Shown here: positions 26,745 through 36,265 of the stretch, one piece after another
Numbering within the stretch: position 1 is the stretch's first letter
Layout of the letters: each line of letters opens with the position of its first letter
Assembly: GCA_023412475.1 (NCBI GenBank)
Contig: JAEYNR010000017.1
Span: 62,001 to 126,000 of the forward strand
Length of the DNA stretch: 64,000 bases
Direction of reading: 5' to 3'
From: Fibrobacterota bacterium
GTDB lineage: Bacteria > Fibrobacterota > Chitinivibrionia > Chitinivibrionales > Chitinispirillaceae
Translations under genes and position numbers: made by a program
Notes under the pieces: generated by a model
Database searches by the model: none
What the model saw: the letters and a program-made list of their open reading frames with translations, nothing else
Told to the model about the DNA's origin: nothing

Positions 26745-27830
26745 TTATAAGTTGAGCCGAGGGATCCCACTTATCAGAAAGTCACTGCCAAAAGACTGAT
26801 GTTTTATTTCTTTTAAGGTAATGCACTCATTCATCAAAAGTCCCTTCGAAAAACAGATTCCATCAAGGCCATCACCCAGAATCTTGCTTCCATAAAAAAG
26901 GTAGAGCCGGTTTACCAAACCAGCCTGCAGAAACCGGGATGCAACCCGCTGGCCACCCTCCAGAAAGATGCTTGGGAGGTTTTGCTGATAAGCCATTTTG
27001 AGGAATAGCTCCAGACTCCCAATCTTATCGGTCTCTCCGGTATACCAGTATTCTATTGAAGATTTCTTTTTTATCTCAGAATCATTTCCGCCATTTACAA
27101 CCACAATACTTCTGGTATCTGTGGAATGTTTAAAAAAATAACTGTTTTGGGAAATCTGATCATCAGAGGCAAAGACAATGCGTGCCGGGCAATACCCTTT
27201 TTTATGTCGAACCGTGAGCTGCGGGTCATCGGCTTCAAGTGTTCCTTTTCCCACTGCAACAACTGCATGACAGCGGCGTAACTCATGAACATACTCTCTG
27301 GCACTCTCTTCGGTGATCCACTTTGAATCCCCTGCAGTATCTGCGATTTTGCCATCTAGGGTCATAGCCAGCTTTAAGGAGACCCAGGCCCGTTTTTTGG
27401 TGATAGACCAGAAAAAATCTTCATTGAGTTCTGTTGCCTGCTCCTTCAATACCCCTTCAGAGACTTCAATACCATTTTGCTCAAGCAGTTGTGCACCTTT
27501 GCCACTAACCAGGGGATTTGGATCTTTCACCGAAAAAATGACCCTCTTTATCCCTGAAGCAATGATTTGCTCTGTACAAGGTGGAGTTTTGCCAAAATGA
27601 CAGCAAGGCTCAAGGGTAACATACAGCGAAGCTCCTTTTGCATTTTCCTTTGCCTGGGCTAAGGCAAGCTTCTCGGCATGAGGACCACCACAAAGCTCAG
27701 TAGCGCCTTTTCCTACTATTTTTCCTTCCCTGACTACTACCGCCCCAACTGCAGGATTAGGAAAAGTTCTGCCCTTAGCCTTTCTTGCAAGCTTTAATGC
27801 TTTCTGCATAAAATAAAGATCAGTTTTCAT
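26745..27830 (-). CDS. ribD: Bifunctional pyrimidine deaminase / reductase RibD
   Basis: RibD deaminates and then reduces the pyrimidine intermediate of riboflavin synthesis. The deaminase half has the zinc ligands in GGPHAEKLAL and LEPCCHFGKTPPC. The reductase half has LAMTLDGKIA, and SIFLEGGQRVASRFL near the end. I place the start at the ATG at 27830 (MKTDLYFMQKAL, 362 residues); the frame is open to 27917, but the extra 29 residues match no RibD and run across the divergent neighbour's leader. Confidence 0.94.
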   Translation of the reverse strand: MKTDLYFMQKALKLARKAKGRTFPNPAVGAVVVREGKIVGKGATELCGGPHAEKLALAQAKENAKGASLYVTLEPCCHFGKTPPCTEQIIASGIKRVIFSVKDPNPLVSGKGAQLLEQNGIEVSEGVLKEQATELNEDFFWSITKKRAWVSLKLAMTLDGKIADTAGDSKWITEESAREYVHELRRCHAVVAVGKGTLEADDPQLTVRHKKGYCPARIVFASDDQISQNSYFFKHSTDTRSIVVVNGGNDSEIKKKSSIEYWYTGETDKIGSLELFLKMAYQQNLPSIFLEGGQRVASRFLQAGLVNRLYLFYGSKILGDGLDGICFSKGLLMNECITLKEIKHQSFGSDFLISGIPRLNL

Positions 27831-27958
27831 GATTATTCCATTATATCGTTCCAAACCAAAATGGTTGTTTTCCCGGTTCAGACCAAAAGTTCTGCGTAAC
27901 AAAGATGAAACATCCAACTATTTGCAGCGAGAGCAAACCAGTTGTATTTTTGAGTACC

Positions 27959-28834
27959 ATGAAAAATAAAGCCTGTTCAAAAGAAGAACTACTCATATCA
28001 TTAGCCTCCAAAGGGGATGCAGCAGCCTTTTATACTCTGGCCAAGCCCTACTTTGAAACCGAATACTTGAATTTGCGGCACAATGGAAGCACTCACACTG
28101 ATGCGGTAGAAAAAATTCTCCCGGATTCGTCGGTGCTGTTCAGAAAGATCATAGGAAACAAACCCACAGATTTTAATGAATGGTTTAAAAATAATTCAGA
28201 GATCTCCATCCCTGAATTCGAAGAGGTTGCATTTATTAATATCGATAAAGATATGACTGCCCAGCAACGCCATTTTCTTCAGGAGACACAATTACATCTT
28301 TTACGAACCGCTTCTGAATTTAATAATAAGAAACGGAAAAAAGTTCTGCAATTTTTACGCAATCCCAGAACAAAAATGATTACCGGAACGTTGGCGACAT
28401 TACTATTATTTGTGGTTCTCTTTTTATTATTGCATGTAACTGGTTCATCGGTGCTTATTGGATTTAAACATGCGAAAAAGGAGTTCAGTTTTGTAATAGG
28501 GTCATCCATTAAAAAATTACCAGCATCTGACTCCAGTCTTATCTCCACTGCATCCAAACCGGATAGCTCAACCGTAGATTCAACCGCAACAGATACGGTG
28601 GCTACAGTAAAAGTCGAGGAGAATAAACCTGAACCACCACCGGTAAAGAAGGTATACCGGCCCAAGGTAGTTGCTGTAGAAAAACCCAGAGTCTCGCCCC
28701 CTCCAGCTCCCCAGGTAGCGCCGCCACCTCCTGTAGAGACTCCAGCGCCAGTTGTAGAAGAACCACCCTCTCCAGCTATCTCTTCAGGTTCATCCAACTA
28801 TCCCAAACCCCCGGAGAATTCTTCAGATTATTAA
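27959..28834 (+). CDS. Single-pass membrane protein with proline-rich tail; function unknown
   Basis: I do not recognise a family. Using the ATG at 27959 the protein is about 291 residues; an in-frame ATG at 27905 would add 18. The first 60 residues (LISLASKGDAAAFYTLAKPYF) resemble the start of an ECF sigma factor region 2, but no DNA-binding region 4 follows. A lysine/arginine-rich stretch precedes one membrane segment (about 163-183). The outer part is serine/aspartate-rich, then strongly proline/valine-rich (APQVAPPPPVETPAPVVEEP). The architecture suggests a cytoplasmic head, one helix and an extended periplasmic arm, as in TonB-like or wall-spanning proteins. Confidence 0.6.
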   Translation: MKNKACSKEELLISLASKGDAAAFYTLAKPYFETEYLNLRHNGSTHTDAVEKILPDSSVLFRKIIGNKPTDFNEWFKNNSEISIPEFEEVAFINIDKDMTAQQRHFLQETQLHLLRTASEFNNKKRKKVLQFLRNPRTKMITGTLATLLLFVVLFLLLHVTGSSVLIGFKHAKKEFSFVIGSSIKKLPASDSSLISTASKPDSSTVDSTATDTVATVKVEENKPEPPPVKKVYRPKVVAVEKPRVSPPPAPQVAPPPPVETPAPVVEEPPSPAISSGSSNYPKPPENSSDY

Positions 28835-29300
28835 AATAAACTCTAAATTCACAAACTTATCTTTAGTTTTTTTCATTTGATTAACGCACATGACCTTTCT
28901 TATCTGTTCATATGTGTTTGTTTTAGATTTTTTTTAGCTTTAAATAGCCCTTGTCAAAAAGTCAACTTGATACTGCAGACAATTTCTATTGCTTCAACAG
29001 CCGTCTAGCTTATTGTTTTGATTCAACATAGCAGTTGACTAAGATGGCAAATAGGTGTATAGTTTCAAAATCGATCTCTAACCGGGAACGATACTCTTAA
29101 GAACTTGGGGAGACTTCTGTAAATATGATAATAATAAATATTTGCTCTATCCCGGTGACACATGTATGTACCTGAAACTATTATTATCTTGGCTGGTAAT
29201 CAGCACAATTTACTACTGTCAGTTTGTCTTTTCAAATAGTTTTAACCATAAACATCCTGGGTTCCAGATAGGACAATGCGATTTACCAATGTAGCTGCTC
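28835..29300. other. Intergenic region upstream of the MinD-like gene
   Basis: This 466-base stretch has no supported gene. An inverted pair AGTCAACT/AGTTGACT brackets about 70 bases (28971-29042). The base run before the ATG at 29301 lacks a clear ribosome binding site. Nothing else is recognised. Confidence 0.35.
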
Positions 29301-30215
29301 ATGAAAGAACCAATAATTATTTCAATAGGCGGAGGGAAAGGTGGAGTCGGTAAAAGCACTGTAACTGCAAATATCGGCACTGCTCTTTCGCAAAAAGGCT
29401 TTAGCACCGGTTTCATCGATGCAGATCTGGGAGGTGCAAACCTGCATCTGTGCCTGGGGATAAAGCGTCCCCGTGCAGGCTTGCAGGACTTTATAAAAGG
29501 AAACATTAAGAGCCTGAGTGAAGTAGCGGTTCCTACCCTTGTGGAAAAAAGCTGGTTAATCAGCGGTGCCTCTGACATTCTGGAGCTTGCAAATCCCAAC
29601 TTTGCACAAAAACAGAAAATTATAAATAATCTGAAGAAACTGCATGCGGATTATATTCTGGTGGATCTGGGTGCTGGCAGCAGCTTTCATGTAACCGATT
29701 TCTTTGCAGCTTTTCCTAATGGAATCGTTGTGACCGATGGACTACCTACTTCGATTGAAAATGCCTATGGTTACCTTAAAAATGGAATCCTCAGAGGCAT
29801 GGTGCGATTATTTCCCGGAAAAACTGAGATTCAAAACCGAATAAGAAACTTCTCTGATCCTGAAAGTAAAAAAGAATTTATTACCGTAAATGACCTTCTA
29901 AATCACCTCAAAACCGATTTCTCACAGGAAGCTTTACTGCTAAAAGAGTGGCTTCATAAACGCCGAAGTTTTCTGGTTCTTAACATGGTCAAAAGTGCAG
30001 ATGATATAAAAATCGGGACCCGTTTTGCAGAAATGGTGAAAAAATATCTCTCTATAAACCTCTACTATGTCGGATATATCATACATGCACCGGAAATAAG
30101 AGCTTCCATTAAAGAGATGCGGCCCTTTATGCTTAAAGAGGAACCTTCCAGGATACGTGACTGTTTCGAGGCGATTTCACAAAACCTAATCTCTATTACC
30201 AGGGAGTCTGCCTGA
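29301..30215 (+). CDS. MinD/FlhG-type P-loop ATPase
   Basis: The 304-residue protein has the deviant Walker A motif GGKGGVGKST (residues 10-19), the DADLGGANLH block (about 42-51) and the VDLGAGSS Walker B region (about 121-128). That places it in the MinD/ParA/FlhG group. It lacks the MinD C-terminal amphipathic helix signature, and no minE, flhF or parB lies nearby, so cell division, flagellar placement or partition cannot be chosen. The extra helices after residue 165 are like FlhG-type 'ATPase involved in chromosome partitioning' proteins. The stop codon lies inside a perfect 21-bp tandem duplication. Confidence 0.82.
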   Translation: MKEPIIISIGGGKGGVGKSTVTANIGTALSQKGFSTGFIDADLGGANLHLCLGIKRPRAGLQDFIKGNIKSLSEVAVPTLVEKSWLISGASDILELANPNFAQKQKIINNLKKLHADYILVDLGAGSSFHVTDFFAAFPNGIVVTDGLPTSIENAYGYLKNGILRGMVRLFPGKTEIQNRIRNFSDPESKKEFITVNDLLNHLKTDFSQEALLLKEWLHKRRSFLVLNMVKSADDIKIGTRFAEMVKKYLSINLYYVGYIIHAPEIRASIKEMRPFMLKEEPSRIRDCFEAISQNLISITRESA

Positions 30216-30236
30216 ATTACCAGGGAGTCTGCCTGA
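30195..30236 (+). repeat. Perfect 21-bp tandem duplication at a stop codon
   Basis: The 21 bases 30195-30215, which encode the last six codons and the TGA of the MinD-like gene (ITRESA-stop), are repeated without change at 30216-30236. Because the unit is seven codons, the second copy again reads ITRESA-stop in the same frame. The copies are identical, so the event looks recent. Confidence 0.97.
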
Positions 30237-30515
30237 TCGGGTATATCCGTTATTGGAAACTTAAGGAAAAGCCATTCGAAGAACTCTATGAACCTACCGC
30301 AACTGCCCTCACTTGAACTGCCCCATTTGCTGACGCAGAGCAAAGACAGACTAACACCGAAACGAATTTTTTGTCTTTCGAACTGATGGAACAATATGCT
30401 AAATTTAATGCTCACAGCAAATGGAAATTTAAAGAACCAATATTCCTGCTTGCTCTGTTAAGCGGGGAAAACAGGATTGCTTTGAACCAATTCTGGAAAA
30501 ATGCAGGGAGCTGTT
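30237..30515 (+). pseudogene. Possible remnants of coding sequence (ExeA-like start and an unknown tail)
   Basis: Between the MinD-like gene and rmlD two short open pieces look coding. The first reads RYWKLKEKPFEELYEP (about 30246-30293) and then stops. It resembles the opening of ExeA/GspA-type AAA ATPases, which begin with a similar W-x-LKEKPF pattern. The second, in another frame, runs about 66 codons to a stop at 30515 (FELMEQYAKFNAHSKWKF, then LLSGENRIALNQFWKNAG). I cannot name its family. Both may be decayed genes; confidence is low. Confidence 0.35.
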
Positions 30516-30524
30516 AAAGTAATA

Positions 30525-31418
30525 ATGAGTAATCCATCAGTTTTAATAATCGGTTCTAATGGCCAGCTCGGCTCGGACATGGTTATGCTGAGTAAACAGT
30601 CCGGATTTAATGTTTCAGGAATCGACTTTCCTCAAATCGATATTACGAATCCATCAATCACCGAGCGCTGCATCCTTGATTTTAAGCCGGATTACATAAT
30701 AAACTGCGCCGCATATACCGCAGTCGATGACTGTGAAACTCACCAGGAAAAGGCATTCGCTGTTAATGCACAGGGACCGCAAAACATTGCCCTTTCCGCT
30801 AAAAAGTCGGGTGCTGTTATGGTTCACATAAGCACCGATTATGTTTTTGACGGCAAAAAAGATTCTCCTTATCTGGAGCATGATCAGACTGCACCTCTTA
30901 CTGTATATGGCAAATCAAAGCTGGAAGGTGAAAGACTTATTGCCGCTAATTGTGAAAAATATCAGATTTTCCGCATCGCCTGGCTTTATGGTATCTATGG
31001 AAACAATTTCGTAAAGACGATCAGAAGTATAGCAGAGAAAAAAATGCAGCAGAACCAGTCTCTTACTGTAGTAAATGATCAGTTTGGCACTCCTACATAC
31101 ACCAGGGAAGTCTGTGCGCAGGTCTTAACGATGATAACCCAGCCATACTATGGAATTTTTCACTGCACTAATGAAGGGTCTTGCAGTTGGTACGATTTCG
31201 CTCTGGAAATTGTAAAAGCTGCAAAAATAGATGTGGAATTAGTTCCATGCACAACAGATGCCTTTCCCAGACCTGCCCCACGTCCCCACTATAGCATACT
31301 GGAGAACGCAAATCTCAAAAAACTTAATCTGAACATAATGAAAGACTGGAATGAAGCATTCGAGAGATTCCTGATTGATGAATCAAAACACATATCAACC
31401 GATATCAATGAAAGATGA
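30525..31418 (+). CDS. rmlD: dTDP-4-dehydrorhamnose reductase
   Basis: RmlD makes the last step to dTDP-L-rhamnose, a donor for surface polysaccharides. The nucleotide-binding GSNGQLGSDM at the N-terminus, the STDYVFDG block and the catalytic YGKSKLEGE are intact. I prefer the ATG at 30525 (297 residues, MSNPSVLIIG) because the extra residues from the ATG at 30501 lie outside the fold. rmlB follows three bases after the stop. rmlA and rmlC are not in the window. Confidence 0.92.
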   Translation: MSNPSVLIIGSNGQLGSDMVMLSKQSGFNVSGIDFPQIDITNPSITERCILDFKPDYIINCAAYTAVDDCETHQEKAFAVNAQGPQNIALSAKKSGAVMVHISTDYVFDGKKDSPYLEHDQTAPLTVYGKSKLEGERLIAANCEKYQIFRIAWLYGIYGNNFVKTIRSIAEKKMQQNQSLTVVNDQFGTPTYTREVCAQVLTMITQPYYGIFHCTNEGSCSWYDFALEIVKAAKIDVELVPCTTDAFPRPAPRPHYSILENANLKKLNLNIMKDWNEAFERFLIDESKHISTDINER

Positions 31419-31421
31419 ATT

Positions 31422-32417
31422 ATGAAAACAATCCTTGTCACTGGCGGCGCAGGTTTTATCGGATCTAATTTTATTCATTTTCTTCTCAATTCAGATTCCT
31501 GTTATAAAATAGTCAATCTGGATGCACTAACCTATGCAGGAAATCCAGACAACCTTATCTCTCTTGAGAATAATCCAGAATACGAATTTGTTAAAGGAAG
31601 CATCGATGACAGCTCTCTGGTAAAAGAGCTGTTTAACAATCATGACTTCGATGCAGTCGTACATTTTGCCGCTGAATCACACGTGGATAGAAGTATCACC
31701 GGGCCGGAAGCTTTTGTACAAACCAATGTGCTGGGAACACAGATCCTGCTGCAGACAGCAAAAAAAGCCTGGCAGGACCAATTCGACAAAAAAAGATTTG
31801 TACATATCTCAACTGATGAGGTTTATGGGAGTCTGGGACCAAGCGGATATTTCACTGAAAAGACAACACTAGCACCCAATAGCCCCTACTCTGCATCTAA
31901 AGCAGGCAGTGATCTTCTGGTAAGAGCATTCTACGAAACCTATAACTTCCCTGCTCTTATTACTCGCTGTTCAAATAACTACGGTCCATATCAGTTCCCC
32001 GAAAAGCTTATTCCGCTCACCATTACCAATGCGTTGCGGGATCTGCCATTACCGGTCTATGGTGATGGGAAAAACGTGAGAGACTGGCTTTTTGTCAATG
32101 ATCATTGCGCAGCAATAAAACTGGTGCTGGAAAAAGGAACTCCTGGCAATGTTTACAATATCGGGGGAAATAACGAGTGGCACAATATTGATATTGTCAA
32201 ACTGATCTGCGCAGAGCTGGGCAAGCCACAATCTCTTATTACCTATGTTAAAGACAGACTGGGTCATGACCGTCGCTACGCCATAGATGCAAGCTTTATT
32301 AAGAGTGAACTTGGATGGTCACCATCAGTGACCTTTGAACAAGGCATAAAAAAAACCATCCAATGGTATCTGGACAATAAGTGGTGGTGGACTGCAGTTT
32401 TGGAGACCTCAGCCTGA
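31422..32417 (+). CDS. rmlB: dTDP-glucose 4,6-dehydratase
   Basis: The enzyme oxidises and dehydrates dTDP-glucose using tightly bound NAD. The motifs GGAGFIGSNF (residues 8-17), HFAAESHVDRSI, STDEVYGSLG and the catalytic YSASKAGSD are present, followed by TRCSNNYGPYQFPEKLIP. The length of 331 residues is normal. It forms an operon with rmlD. Confidence 0.96.
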   Translation: MKTILVTGGAGFIGSNFIHFLLNSDSCYKIVNLDALTYAGNPDNLISLENNPEYEFVKGSIDDSSLVKELFNNHDFDAVVHFAAESHVDRSITGPEAFVQTNVLGTQILLQTAKKAWQDQFDKKRFVHISTDEVYGSLGPSGYFTEKTTLAPNSPYSASKAGSDLLVRAFYETYNFPALITRCSNNYGPYQFPEKLIPLTITNALRDLPLPVYGDGKNVRDWLFVNDHCAAIKLVLEKGTPGNVYNIGGNNEWHNIDIVKLICAELGKPQSLITYVKDRLGHDRRYAIDASFIKSELGWSPSVTFEQGIKKTIQWYLDNKWWWTAVLETSA

Positions 32418-32422
32418 TGGCT

Positions 32423-32457
32423 GGGGGCTACCCCCGAGGGGCAATTCAAATTGCCTC
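32423..32457 (+). terminator. Two adjacent hairpins after rmlB
   Basis: A GGGGG-CTA-CCCCC hairpin (32423-32435) is followed by a GGCAATT/AAATTGCC hairpin (about 32440-32455). No T run follows, so this may be a transcript-end or stabilising structure rather than a classical intrinsic terminator. It lies between the convergent rmlB and HNH genes. Confidence 0.4.
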
Positions 32458-32779
32458 ATCCTGCTTCAGCTTCCTTCGAGCAAACACTGCCAGGATAAAT
32501 ATTTCCTTTGCTTCGATTGTTCTGCCATTGAAGCGGTTGGAGATTGCTGATATCATCATTTCCTCTTAAAATAACTGGCTTTATATGATCGATCTCCCAG
32601 CCGGTACCATTATTCTCGCAGATGTTATACTGATTGCGCTCTATCCAGGCTCCACATCCATCTTTTCTTTTTGCTGTGGGATCAATTCCAGCTACTATCA
32701 CCCCCTTGTTCCAGACCGTCTGAATAACCTGTAAACTGAAAGGATTGCCATCGACATCGGTTCCTGGTTTTCTGGACAT
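32456..32779 (-). CDS. Small HNH-endonuclease domain protein
   Basis: The 107-residue protein is essentially one HNH domain: GCGAWIERNQY, then WEIDHIKPVI with the DH pair, and DISNLQPLQWQNNRSKGN with the asparagine and final conserved residues. Many bacteria carry similar free-standing small HNH proteins of unknown role. GGAGG lies eight bases before the ATG. It is convergent with rmlB, with no restriction methylase beside it. Confidence 0.78.
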   Translation of the reverse strand: MSRKPGTDVDGNPFSLQVIQTVWNKGVIVAGIDPTAKRKDGCGAWIERNQYNICENNGTGWEIDHIKPVILRGNDDISNLQPLQWQNNRSKGNIYPGSVCSKEAEAG

Positions 32780-32927
32780 TGCACTAACCTCCGCTCCTAT
32801 TACTCAAAATAATTCGCTCCTGCTCAAAACAAATCACAGCAATACTCATACCCTTTGGCTTTCTCCTTTTGGCATTCATCTTGAATAACACTTTACTTGC
32901 CACCTCATCCACAGGGAGACGCTTTCT

Positions 32928-35900
32928 ATGAAAGTTCCTATATGCATGTTCATTTGTCTAATTTTAGCCTTAAATTCGAGCCTGGCTGAGTATTTCGGAA
33001 GAAACAAAGTCCAATATGATGATTTCGATTTCAAAATAATGAGCACCCGATCTTTTGATATCCATTTCTACACCTCTGAACAGGCTGCGGTCACAGAAGC
33101 TGCCATTTTGCTTGAAAGATGGTATAACCGTTTCAAGCTGATATTCCAAAGACCTCTTCCAGATAACCAGCCCATTCTTCTATACACAAATCATGCTGAC
33201 TTTCAGCAGACTAACGCTATAAACGAACTACTCTCTCAAGAAACAGGTGGTGTTACCGAAGGATTCATGAACCGTATAGTACTGCCGCTTACCGGTGTTT
33301 ATTCTGAAAACAACCATGTTTTAGGCCACGAACTGACCCACGCCTTTCACTACGATATCATGAAAAGCAGCACTGCAGGAATCACCGGAGGAAGTCAAAT
33401 CCCACTGTGGTTTATTGAAGGAATGGCCGAATATCTTACCATTGGAACTTTCGCCCCGCTTACCTCCATGTGGATGAGAGATGCGGTTCTTTTTGGTGAT
33501 GTTCCCTCAATTGAAATGGTTGGCAAAAACCCCTCCTACTTCCCTTATCGCTACGGTCATGCTCTATGGGCATTTATCGCAGGTAATTTTGGTGATGATA
33601 TAATAAACCCTCTTTTCGAATCAGTTCTGCAGAATGGATGGTATCAGGGGTTTAAATTAACTCTGGGAATTGCAGTCGATTCTCTGTCTTTTGATTGGGA
33701 GGCAACAACTCTTCACCATTTCACAGATCTGGTATATAAGAAAAAGAAACCAGGTGAAACCGGCAACCAGCTCATAGACAACTCATCTATCAATCTTGCC
33801 CCGGTGCTTAGCCCCGACGGAAAACTTATCGCCTATTTTTCCTCCAAAGATCTGTTTTCCATCGATCTTTTTATAGCGGATGCCCTAAGCGGTGAAGTTA
33901 AAAATAAACTGATCAACACTCAGACCGATGAACACTTCGAAGCGCTTCGTTTTACCAACTCCTCAGCAGCATGGTCTCCGGATGCAGAAAAAATTGCACT
34001 TCCAGTTTTTAAAGCAGGAGATAACGCGATCACTATTTACAATGTAAAAAAAGGACGAGTCGAACAGACTCTTCAGTTTAAACAACTGGGGGATATTTCC
34101 AGCGTCGCATGGTCACCCGATGGAAAAAAACTTCTGCTTTCTGCTACAGAAGATGCTATCTGTGATCTTTTTATCTATCACTTTTCCTCAAAAACACTGC
34201 ACAAACTCACCAACGATACCTATGCAGAACTTCACCCATCCTGGGCCCCTGATGGCAAGTCGGTCCTGTTTGTCACAGATAGAGCAGACCATACCAAACC
34301 GGATTCTCTTTCTTACGTTCCGCCACGAATCGCTCTTTTTAACCTGACAGACAGTTCGATAGACTATCTCTCTATCGCAAACTGGGCTAAACATCTTGAC
34401 CCACAGTTTTCCCCTGATGGTCAATACATCTATTTTATTTCAGATCCTGATGGTTTCAGCAACATCTACTGCTATTCCCTTCAATCCTTCAGCTTCTTTA
34501 AAATAACCAATATCGCTACCGGAGTATGCGGACTCACCGAGCTGGCTCCAGCTCTTTCAGTTGCGTCAAAAAGTGGAAAACTGGCGTTCAGTGTCTTTGA
34601 AAAATCCAGTTACAGAATCAACACTTTGAACCCTCAGCCTCCAAAAGAAGAATACCAGGTTTCATCCCAAGACGATTACTTCAGAAACATAAAACTTCCC
34701 CCGGTTTCTCATAAAAGTCCCATAGTAGATGCCTATCTTGAAAACCCTGCCGAAGGCCTGGTTTCCGATTCACCCTTCTCGGTACTCAACTATAACCCCA
34801 GGCTTCGTCTTTTGTATGTTGGTAACCTGGTAGTGGGAGCTGCAGCAGATCCCCTTGGTGTGGGTTTTGCAGGAGGTGTTTCATTTCTTTTCACAGACCT
34901 TCTGGGAGATCATATTCTGGGACTTGGTGCACAAATTAACGGAGGTATTAGAGACTTCGGTGCTGAAGCTTTTTATCTTAACCAGAAAAAACGACCAAAC
35001 TGGGGATTTGTTCTCAGTCGAATTCCTTATATGGCCACTACTGCCAAAGTCCGTAACGACACAACAACGATCAACGGAGAACTTAGGGATGCCCAGAAAG
35101 TTATTCTGACAGATCAAAGAATGTATGATAACCAGATCTACTCGATCCTGCAGTTTCCCTTCTCAAGCAGCCGCAGACTCGAATTTACTGCCGGGTTTGG
35201 AAGAATCAGCTACGATTATCGCTCCGAAGAGATCAGTGTTATTAATAACCGTATAGTAGGACGCCACGATCTGGTCGATGAAGAAGAACCAGCCTCTCTT
35301 AACATGTTCCAGTCATCACTTGCCTATGTCGGAGACTTCTCCTATTTCGGATTTACCGGACCAGTTACCGGACGTCGCTTCCGTCTGGAATATCAGCAGA
35401 CAACAGGATCGCTTCTTTTTGGAACGGTTCTGGCCGATTATCGGCATTACTTTCTTTTTAATCCCCTTACTCTCGCATTCCGCTTCCTGCACTATGGTCG
35501 CTACCTTCGTGATTCTCAAGACTACAGGCTCTCGGAGTTGTTTGTAGGAAATGAGGCCTGGATCAGAGGCTACAGCTATTATTCCTATGATCTGGCAGAA
35601 TGTTCTGAAGAGGGTGATGAGGAGAGTTGTCCAGAATTCAATCGTCTTTTGGGCTCAAGAATCGGAGTTATCAATATTGAGCTTCGCCTCCCGCTTTTAG
35701 GCACCCAACAGTTTGGCCTTCTGAATTTCCCCTATCTCCCAACCGATCTGGTGGCCTTTCTTGATGGCGGTGTTGCCTGGACCAACCATTCCCATCCGAT
35801 TCCAGAGCTCAATGCCAAAACAAAGGAGCGGGTCCCGGTATTTAGCGTCGGAGCTGCAACTAGATTCAATCTCTTTGGACTTCTGGTCTTACAGATCTAT

Positions 35901-35969
35901 GCAGCATACCCATTCCAGAGAAATGATTTAGGGTGGAACTGGGGTTTTTTTCTGGCACCGGGATGGTGA
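32928..35969 (+). CDS. Exported zinc metallopeptidase with beta-propeller and outer-membrane barrel
   Basis: The 1013-residue protein appears to join three parts. After a signal peptide (about 1-20) comes a gluzincin-like peptidase domain with H134-E-L-T-H138 and, 26 residues on, WFIEGMAEYL, whose glutamate would be the third zinc ligand. Residues about 270-590 contain TolB-type PD40 propeller repeats (SPDGKLIAYFSS, AWSPDGKKLLLSA, SWAPDGKSVLFVTD, FSPDGQYIYFIS). From about 625 to the end are aromatic/glycine-rich strands of a surface-antigen-like barrel, ending APGW. It is probably outer-membrane anchored with the peptidase on one face. The order of domains is clear; the substrate is unknown. 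Confidence 0.8.
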   Translation: MKVPICMFICLILALNSSLAEYFGRNKVQYDDFDFKIMSTRSFDIHFYTSEQAAVTEAAILLERWYNRFKLIFQRPLPDNQPILLYTNHADFQQTNAINELLSQETGGVTEGFMNRIVLPLTGVYSENNHVLGHELTHAFHYDIMKSSTAGITGGSQIPLWFIEGMAEYLTIGTFAPLTSMWMRDAVLFGDVPSIEMVGKNPSYFPYRYGHALWAFIAGNFGDDIINPLFESVLQNGWYQGFKLTLGIAVDSLSFDWEATTLHHFTDLVYKKKKPGETGNQLIDNSSINLAPVLSPDGKLIAYFSSKDLFSIDLFIADALSGEVKNKLINTQTDEHFEALRFTNSSAAWSPDAEKIALPVFKAGDNAITIYNVKKGRVEQTLQFKQLGDISSVAWSPDGKKLLLSATEDAICDLFIYHFSSKTLHKLTNDTYAELHPSWAPDGKSVLFVTDRADHTKPDSLSYVPPRIALFNLTDSSIDYLSIANWAKHLDPQFSPDGQYIYFISDPDGFSNIYCYSLQSFSFFKITNIATGVCGLTELAPALSVASKSGKLAFSVFEKSSYRINTLNPQPPKEEYQVSSQDDYFRNIKLPPVSHKSPIVDAYLENPAEGLVSDSPFSVLNYNPRLRLLYVGNLVVGAAADPLGVGFAGGVSFLFTDLLGDHILGLGAQINGGIRDFGAEAFYLNQKKRPNWGFVLSRIPYMATTAKVRNDTTTINGELRDAQKVILTDQRMYDNQIYSILQFPFSSSRRLEFTAGFGRISYDYRSEEISVINNRIVGRHDLVDEEEPASLNMFQSSLAYVGDFSYFGFTGPVTGRRFRLEYQQTTGSLLFGTVLADYRHYFLFNPLTLAFRFLHYGRYLRDSQDYRLSELFVGNEAWIRGYSYYSYDLAECSEEGDEESCPEFNRLLGSRIGVINIELRLPLLGTQQFGLLNFPYLPTDLVAFLDGGVAWTNHSHPIPELNAKTKERVPVFSVGAATRFNLFGLLVLQIYAAYPFQRNDLGWNWGFFLAPGW

Positions 35970-36265
35970 GAAGAGAAGTTGAGATTTGGGATAATAGATT
36001 TTTTAGGAAAAAGAAAAGAAAGAGTCAGATCCGAGAATTTTAAAGAAAAGGAATATACCTCGAATTAAATATCCAGCTCATTAACTGTAAATCGATCTGC
36101 CCAGGGTGGAAGTCAAAGCAGGAACAAAAACCAGCTTTGAGATCTCTAACAGAGAATAAAAATGGACAATAGTCCTCATTTATACCTGAATGTATTTTTA
36201 ACTGATATTATTTTTTATTTTTTTTCTGATTAGATACTATTACGTTATTTTTATCCAGGAGCAAT

